Shown: piece by piece, positions 59,095-64,000 of the stretch
Layout of the letters: each line of letters starts with the position of its first letter
Numbering within the stretch: position 1 is the first letter of the stretch
DNA from: JAQUOA01 sp037443785
GTDB lineage: Bacteria; Bacteroidota; Ignavibacteria; UBA10030; UBA8401
DNA length: 64,000 bases
NCBI GenBank assembly: GCA_037443785.1
Contig: JBBINR010000013.1
Span: forward strand, 1-64,000
Direction: 5' to 3'
Translations under genes and position numbers: made by a program
The notes under the pieces: generated by a model
The model's database searches: none
What the model saw: the letters and a program-made list of their open reading frames with translations, nothing else
Told to the model about the DNA's origin: nothing

Positions 59095-60312
59095 ATGAAA
59101 CATTTAAAAATAAAAACTGTGTTTGGAGGAGTGTGCGCTCCCCAGGGATTTATTGCTTCTGGAGTACGCGCCGGAATCAAAAAATCAAAAAAAGATATTG
59201 CTTTGATCTATTCTGAGGTGCCGGCATTTGCGACAGGTGTATTCACCAAAAGCGCCACTGTTGCCGCATGTGTCACACTCAATCAAAAGCAACTCAAGCG
59301 ATCAAAAACCGCGCGTGGAATTCTTATTAACAGCGGTAATGCAAACGCATGCACCGGTGAACGCGGCATGATGAATGCAAAACAATCCGTTTCAACTACA
59401 GCATCGGCCTTGAGCATCAAAGAATCTCAAGTTCTTGTCGCTTCAACCGGTGTGATCGGACAGTTCCTTCCTATGGATAAAATGACACATGGAATTTATG
59501 ACGCGGCAAAGATTTTGAGTAAAGATGGAAATGATGACGCTGCTGAAGGAATTTGCACGACCGATACGTTTCCAAAAGAATTTGCCGTTGAATTTGAAAT
59601 CGGAGGTGTTCCGGTAAGAATCGGCGGAATTGCCAAAGGTTCCGGAATGATTGCACCTAACATGGCAACGATGCTTGCTTTTATTACTACGGATGCAAAA
59701 ATATCGTACTCCCTGCTGCGAAAATCATTCAAACAAGCGGTCGATAAATCGTTCAATCGAATTACTGTCGACGGCGACACCAGTACGAACGACATGGCGC
59801 TTATTCTTGCCAATGGAAAAGCTGAGAATAAAGATATTAAAGAAGGAACATCGGAATATAAACTCTTCTATTCAGCGTTGGAGCATGTATTGATTGTCCT
59901 TTCGAAGTTGATTGTGAAAGACGGCGAAGGTGCAACGAAATTTGTCGAGATCACCGTTACCGGCGCAAAAAGCACGGCTGATGCGGAAGTCGCATGCCGC
60001 ACAATTTGCAACTCTCCTCTTGTGAAGACGGCAATTCATGGTGAGGATGCAAACTGGGGAAGAATTCTTGCCGCCGTCGGACGTTCGGGAATAAAATTCA
60101 ATCCCGCTATCACAGAAATATTTTTTGATGAATTGAAAATCCTTGGAAAAAATTACGATATAAGTTTTTCAGAAGAAAAGGCAAAAACAATTTTGGAGAA
60201 AAAAGAAGTAACCATCACGGTTGATCTGAATAACGGAAAACATTCAGCGACATTTTGGACGTGCGATCTTTCGGCAGAATATGTCAGAATTAATGCATCC
60301 TATAGATCATAA
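59095..60312 (+). CDS. argJ: Bifunctional ornithine acetyltransferase / N-acetylglutamate synthase
   Basis: Recycles the acetyl group from N-acetylornithine to glutamate, so the pathway is the cyclic type. The 405-aa precursor cleaves itself before T192 in KGSGMIAPNMATMLAF. Other motifs are FTKSATVAACVTLN and GNANACTGERG. It starts 1 nt after argC. Because the sequence alone does not tell mono- from bifunctional enzymes, the synthase activity is likely but not proven; no separate argA is seen. Confidence 0.95.
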   Translation: MKHLKIKTVFGGVCAPQGFIASGVRAGIKKSKKDIALIYSEVPAFATGVFTKSATVAACVTLNQKQLKRSKTARGILINSGNANACTGERGMMNAKQSVSTTASALSIKESQVLVASTGVIGQFLPMDKMTHGIYDAAKILSKDGNDDAAEGICTTDTFPKEFAVEFEIGGVPVRIGGIAKGSGMIAPNMATMLAFITTDAKISYSLLRKSFKQAVDKSFNRITVDGDTSTNDMALILANGKAENKDIKEGTSEYKLFYSALEHVLIVLSKLIVKDGEGATKFVEITVTGAKSTADAEVACRTICNSPLVKTAIHGEDANWGRILAAVGRSGIKFNPAITEIFFDELKILGKNYDISFSEEKAKTILEKKEVTITVDLNNGKHSATFWTCDLSAEYVRINASYRS

Positions 60313-60317
60313 AATTT

Positions 60318-61160
60318 ATGGCACAAGCAAAAGAAGAAATATTGATTGAAGCTCTTCCCTACATTCAAAAGTACGAGGGAAAAACATTTGTCGTAAAATA
60401 TGGCGGTGCGGCTCAAACTGAAACGGAATTGAAACGTCAATTTGCAAAAGATGTTACCATTCTCAAAAAGATCGGCATCAACATCGTGATTGTGCATGGC
60501 GGCGGAAAAGAAATTACCGATGTCGCCTACAAACTTGGAATTGAGACACAATTTGTGAACGGACACCGATTCACCGATCAGAAAATGGTTGATGTTGTCC
60601 AAATGGTGCTCGCCGGAAAGATCAACAAAGAAATCGTCAATTTAATAAACTTGAACGATGGAGAATCGGTTGGCATCAGCGGTGTTGACAATACACTCCT
60701 CACTGCTGAAAAATATTTCGAAGATGGTGAAGATATCGGATTGGTCGGCAAAATCGTTACCGTGAATATTCCGTTCCTCCAGATGTTACTCACCAACAAA
60801 TTGATGCCGGTGATTGCTCCATTCGGTGTGGGAGTTGACGGCACGATTTATAATGTCAATGCAGATCTTGCGGCTGCCGCTGTTGCGTCGGCATTGAAAG
60901 CGGAAAAGCTTGTTTATTTGAGCGACGTCGAAGGTGTGATCGCAAACAAACAACTCGTTTCCACGTTGACCGAACAATATGCACGCGAATTATTCAGTGA
61001 TGGCATCATCAGCGGCGGAATGATCCCGAAAATTAAATCCGCTTTTTCAACACTTCATTCCGGTGTAAAAAAAGTTCATATGATTGACGGGCGAAAAAAA
61101 CATTCGCTGCTGCTTGAAATTTTTACTGATGAAGGAATTGGAACGGAATTAGTCCTTTAA
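60318..61160 (+). CDS. argB: N-acetylglutamate kinase
   Basis: Phosphorylates N-acetylglutamate. The 280-aa protein has FVVKYGGAAQ near residue 22, VIVHGGGKEI, the GISGVDNTLL loop and SGGMIPKIKSAFSTLHSGVKKVHMIDGR. It has an N-terminal helix (MAQAKEEILIEALPYIQKY) like that of arginine-inhibited hexameric kinases, so feedback control by arginine is plausible. Confidence 0.96.
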   Translation: MAQAKEEILIEALPYIQKYEGKTFVVKYGGAAQTETELKRQFAKDVTILKKIGINIVIVHGGGKEITDVAYKLGIETQFVNGHRFTDQKMVDVVQMVLAGKINKEIVNLINLNDGESVGISGVDNTLLTAEKYFEDGEDIGLVGKIVTVNIPFLQMLLTNKLMPVIAPFGVGVDGTIYNVNADLAAAAVASALKAEKLVYLSDVEGVIANKQLVSTLTEQYARELFSDGIISGGMIPKIKSAFSTLHSGVKKVHMIDGRKKHSLLLEIFTDEGIGTELVL

Positions 61161-61173
61161 TGAAAAGTCAACT

Positions 61174-62079
61174 ATGAAAAAAGATTTCCTCTCAATCGCA
61201 GATTTATCAAAGGAAGAAGTTTTTGAGCTTCTTGACCTGGCTGATTCTTTGAAAATAAAGAAAGAATTGAAGCCGCTGGCAGGAAAAACAGTCGCAACAA
61301 TTTTCCAAAAACCTTCTTTGCGAACACGTGTTTCATTTGAAGTCGGTATTATTCAGTTAGGCGGACATGCCATTTTTCTGACAGATGATGGCGTAGGACT
61401 CGGCAAACGTGAGTCTGCGTTAGATGTTGCGCATGTTCTTTCGCGATTCAACGACGGAATTGTTGCGCGCGTATTCGATCATCAATTATTGCTCGACCTT
61501 GCGAAGCATGCAACCGTTCCGGTCATCAACGCCCTTTCCGATCTCTCGCACCCGTGTCAAATTCTTGCCGATCTTTACACGATACGGCAGCACAAAAAAT
61601 TGCGTGATCATGTCAAAATCGCGTACGTCGGAGATGGAAACAACATCGTCAATTCGTGGCTTGAGCTGTCCTCAATCATTCCGCTTCATTTGACTTTGGC
61701 GATTCCGCACGGGTATGAACCGGACAAAACGATTTATGATAAGGCACAGAATTCCCGTGTCAGTAAGATCGAAATAATTCGTGACCCCAAAAATGCCGTG
61801 AATAAAGCCGATGTTGTCTATACCGACACATGGACGAGCATGGGGCAGGAAAGTGAAAGAACGAAACGTATTTACGACTTCTGGGAATATCAAGTGAATA
61901 CACCGTTGACCCGCCATGCAAAGGAGGATGTCCTTGTAATGCACTGTCTTCCTGCACACCGCGGCGAAGAAATTACGAGCGAAGCCCTGGACGGAAAACA
62001 ATCCGTTGTAAATGATCAAGCGGAAAATCGTCTTCATATCCAAAAAGCGATCATGGCAAAGTTGATAGGAATAGTATGA
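61174..62079 (+). CDS. argF: Ornithine carbamoyltransferase
   Basis: Makes citrulline from ornithine and carbamoyl phosphate. The 301-aa protein has the carbamoyl-phosphate loop KPSLRTRVSFE (residues 46-56; the usual S-T-R-T-R is S-L-R-T-R), HPCQILADL, the SMGQE loop and HCLPAHRGEEI at about residue 257. HCLP indicates ornithine as substrate, not the acetyl- or succinyl-ornithine used by some Bacteroidota. It is followed by argR with a 4-nt overlap. Confidence 0.95.
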   Translation: MKKDFLSIADLSKEEVFELLDLADSLKIKKELKPLAGKTVATIFQKPSLRTRVSFEVGIIQLGGHAIFLTDDGVGLGKRESALDVAHVLSRFNDGIVARVFDHQLLLDLAKHATVPVINALSDLSHPCQILADLYTIRQHKKLRDHVKIAYVGDGNNIVNSWLELSSIIPLHLTLAIPHGYEPDKTIYDKAQNSRVSKIEIIRDPKNAVNKADVVYTDTWTSMGQESERTKRIYDFWEYQVNTPLTRHAKEDVLVMHCLPAHRGEEITSEALDGKQSVVNDQAENRLHIQKAIMAKLIGIV

Positions 62080-62525
62080 TGAATAAACCACAACGTCTTT
62101 TCGTCATCAAAGAGATCATACAATCTCAACCGGTCGCGAACCAGGAGGAGCTTGCCGGTCTCTTAAAGAAAAGAGGTTTTGAAGTTACGCAGGCGACATT
62201 ATCTCGTGATCTTGCCGAACTTGGAGTGGCACGCATTCACACCCCTGACGGTGTCCGTTATTCCTTAACTCCGGTTTCAGAAGAACAAAAAGTCACTCCC
62301 CTCGTACTCAGAGAAGTAACCAGCATCGATCACAACGAAGTGATGGTTGTTATTAAAACGCTTCCGGGACGAGCATCCGGGGTGGCTTCGTATCTCGACT
62401 CACTGAAAAATCCACAAATCATCGGCACCGTTGCCGGTGATGACACTGTGTTTATTACACCATCTTCCGTAAAGAAAATTGTTCCATTAGAAAAATTAAT
62501 TAAAGAACTTTTATTGACTCAGTAA
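62076..62525 (+). CDS. argR: Arginine repressor
   Basis: 149 aa with an N-terminal winged helix (KEIIQSQPVANQEELAGLLKKRGFEVTQATLSRDLAELG) and a C-terminal oligomerisation/arginine-binding domain with the GTVAGDDTVFI motif. The ArgR hexamer should bind the tandem ARG boxes at 58033-58066. Being inside the operon it controls, it would form a negative feedback loop. Confidence 0.96.
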   Translation: MMNKPQRLFVIKEIIQSQPVANQEELAGLLKKRGFEVTQATLSRDLAELGVARIHTPDGVRYSLTPVSEEQKVTPLVLREVTSIDHNEVMVVIKTLPGRASGVASYLDSLKNPQIIGTVAGDDTVFITPSSVKKIVPLEKLIKELLLTQ

Positions 62526-62552
62526 ATAACCATCCAAAGAAAAGAGGCACTC

Positions 62553-63791
62553 GTGAAAAAACAAAAAATAGCAGTTGCATATTCAGGCGGACTTGATACT
62601 TCCGTCATCGTAAAATGGCTTCAAGAAAAATATGATGCCGACGTCATCACGGTAACAGGAAATCTCGGACAGAAAAAAGAATTGGTCGGCGTTCCGGAAA
62701 AGGCGTACAAATCCGGTGCAAAAAAAGTCTTCATGCAAAATCTTGAAAAAGAATTTGTTTATGATTACATCTTCCCCGCTTTAAAAGCAGGCGCATTGTA
62801 CGAACACAGTTATCCGATGGCAACATCGATCGGACGTCCACTGCTTGCCAAAGCACTTGTTGAAGTTGCAAAAAGAGAAAAATGTACCGCTGTTGCCCAT
62901 GGCTGCACAGGAAAAGGCAACGATCAGGTTCGTTTTGAAGTTTCGGTTATGGCACTCGCACCCGAATTAAAAGTTATCGCTCCATTGCGTGAGTGGGAAT
63001 TCAAATCTCGCGAAGAAGAAATGGAATACTGCCATAAGCATGGTATTCCCGTTGCAGCGACAAAGAAAAGTCCGTATTCAATCGATGAAAATATCTGGGG
63101 AACAAGTATTGAGTGCGGGATTCTCGAGGATCCTATGGAGGTTGCACCGGAAGATGCATACACACGCACCGTCTCTCCAGAAAATGCTCCAAATAAACCA
63201 ACCTACGTAACAATCGAGTTCAAACAAGGAGTACCGGTTGGATTAAACGGAAAAAAAATGGACGGCGTTTCTCTTATTCATAAATTAAATGAGATTGCCG
63301 GTGCAAACGGTGTCGGGCGTCTCGACCTCGTTGAAAATCGCCTCGTTGGAATTAAATCGCGCGAAGTGTACGAAGCGCCAGCTGCCGTAACACTTCACTT
63401 TGCCCATCGTGAATTAGAACGCTTAACTCTCGACAAAGAAGTGATGCATTACAAAGCAAAACTTTCCAACGATTATGCCGATATCATTTACAGCGGAACA
63501 TGGTTCTCCCCTATTCGGAAAGCACTCGATGCATTTATTAATGAAACACAAAAAAATGTCACGGGAATTGTAAAAGTAAAACTGTATAAAGGCAATGTTG
63601 AAATTGCCGGACGGACTTCGCCGTTTTCACTGTATGATATGAAATTAGCTACATACACTGTTGCGGATACATATGACCACACAGCAGCAGAAGGCTTCAT
63701 TAAAATTTACGGCTTGCCGTTAAAGACATACAATCAGGTGAACAAAGAAAAATTTGCAAAAGTAAAGAAAGCATTAAGAAGAAAGAAATAA
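62553..63791 (+). CDS. argG: Argininosuccinate synthase
   Basis: Condenses citrulline and aspartate with ATP. The 412-aa protein has the ATP pyrophosphatase loop AYSGGLDTSVIVKWL near residue 9, CTAVAHGCTGKGNDQVRFE and DENIWGTSIECGILEDP. It is the last gene before the terminator. argH (argininosuccinate lyase) and argD are not present in the window, so the pathway is completed elsewhere. Confidence 0.97.
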   Translation: MKKQKIAVAYSGGLDTSVIVKWLQEKYDADVITVTGNLGQKKELVGVPEKAYKSGAKKVFMQNLEKEFVYDYIFPALKAGALYEHSYPMATSIGRPLLAKALVEVAKREKCTAVAHGCTGKGNDQVRFEVSVMALAPELKVIAPLREWEFKSREEEMEYCHKHGIPVAATKKSPYSIDENIWGTSIECGILEDPMEVAPEDAYTRTVSPENAPNKPTYVTIEFKQGVPVGLNGKKMDGVSLIHKLNEIAGANGVGRLDLVENRLVGIKSREVYEAPAAVTLHFAHRELERLTLDKEVMHYKAKLSNDYADIIYSGTWFSPIRKALDAFINETQKNVTGIVKVKLYKGNVEIAGRTSPFSLYDMKLATYTVADTYDHTAAEGFIKIYGLPLKTYNQVNKEKFAKVKKALRRKK

Positions 63792-63811
63792 TAGGTTTAA
63801 GGAGAAGTAAA

Positions 63812-63845
63812 AAAAACCCGCTTACAGAGCGGGTTTTTTATTTTA
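63812..63845 (+). terminator. Intrinsic terminator of the arginine operon
   Basis: AAACCCGCT (63814-63822) pairs with AGCGGGTTT (63828-63836) with a 5-nt loop, followed by a T-run. Confidence 0.92.
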
Positions 63846-63919
63846 CAAAATACTCTAAACGCGAACCAAAATAAATTTCGATTCACTCTCTTGAATTTAA
63901 GACATAATTGTATTATTTA

Positions 63920-63941
63920 ATGGTGAAATTTCCTTCACCAT
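63920..63941 (+). other. Hairpin before the last partial gene
   Basis: ATGGTGAA (63920-63927) and TTCACCAT (63934-63941) form an 8-bp stem just before the GGGGGTGG ribosome site. It may affect translation of the gene starting at 63954. Confidence 0.4.
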
Positions 63942-63953
63942 CAGGGGGTGGTC

Positions 63954-64000
63954 ATGTTTCGTAATCTCAGCATTTCTGTAAAGCTCTTCATTACATTCGT
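63954..64000 (+). CDS. Start of a probable membrane sensor or chemoreceptor, partial
   Basis: The first 15 codons read MFRNLSISVKLFITF. A short charged start followed by 'SISVKL' and a hydrophobic stretch is typical of methyl-accepting chemotaxis proteins and HAMP-type sensors. A GGGGGTGG ribosome site lies upstream. The gene continues beyond the window, so the class is a guess. Confidence 0.5.
   Translation, partial: MFRNLSISVKLFITF

Noticed and set aside
1..64000. CRISPR arrays, rRNA and tRNA genes, prophage
   Set aside because: No regularly spaced repeats, no rRNA-like or cloverleaf sequences and no phage structural genes were seen by eye.

Overview
The window is a chromosomal segment of about 40% G+C from a bacterium of the Bacteroidota/Chlorobiota/Ignavibacteriota group, most likely an Ignavibacteria-like lineage. 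This is inference from several features: two secreted proteins with type IX secretion C-terminal sorting domains (QNYPNPFNP signature), a futalosine-type menaquinone operon, bacillithiol synthase BshA, SUF-type Fe-S assembly with SufU, a DPP-IV-type S9 peptidase, and often weak Shine-Dalgarno sites. No rRNA, tRNA or CRISPR array was seen.

Layout. 1-344: start of a Lon-N-domain protein. 403-9196: an eleven-gene minus-strand Fe-S operon (rrf2/iscR-like, iscS-like, unknown 97-aa gene, iscA-like, sufB, sufC, sufD, sufS, sufU, sufT-like, Mn-type superoxide dismutase), preceded by a strong IscR-like palindrome; sufC carries a 1-nt frameshift. 9412-11641: 3-hydroxyacyl-CoA dehydrogenase and acetate kinase. 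11645-25123: mixed housekeeping genes (TauE-like exporter, YigZ, barrel protein, BshA, degenerate CPBP-like membrane protein, PcrA/UvrD helicase, Ogt, DPP-IV, a frameshifted outer-membrane protein, ABC-F ATPase). 25209-33920: two paralogous secreted Asp-box propeller proteins, a NarL/FixJ response regulator and a propeller/Y_Y_Y sensor kinase. These are linked by four copies of a 20-bp dyad and two copies of a two-hairpin RNA element. 33921-39683: acetyl-CoA synthetase, a lipoprotein, LysE-type exporter, DusB and an NAD-type isocitrate dehydrogenase. 39869-46973: menaquinone operon ubiA-ubiX-ubiD-(mqnE-mqnA fusion)-TIR-like gene-mqnC. 46970-53622: phosphomannomutase, two PAP2 phosphatases, a zinc-ribbon protein, YchF and an outer-membrane barrel. 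53671-58020: an accessory islet (methyltransferase, unknown gene with structured leader, DUF3800 gene with a structured RNA, IS1595 element). 58033-63845: the arginine operon argC-J-B-F-R-G behind tandem ARG boxes. 63954-64000: start of a probable membrane sensor.

How it works together. The 25-34 kb block looks like a self-contained signalling regulon: the kinase phosphorylates the response regulator, which probably binds the AATGACGCA-N2-TGCGTYATT dyads next to the promoters of both secreted propellers, of its own gene, and of a short RNA upstream of the kinase. The most unusual other items are the compact promoter-RNA-terminator unit directly in front of the DUF3800 gene, the TIR-like (CAP12/Pycsar-type) gene inside the menaquinone operon, the MqnE-MqnA fusion, and a superoxide dismutase gene with two good starts (Tat-exported and cytoplasmic).
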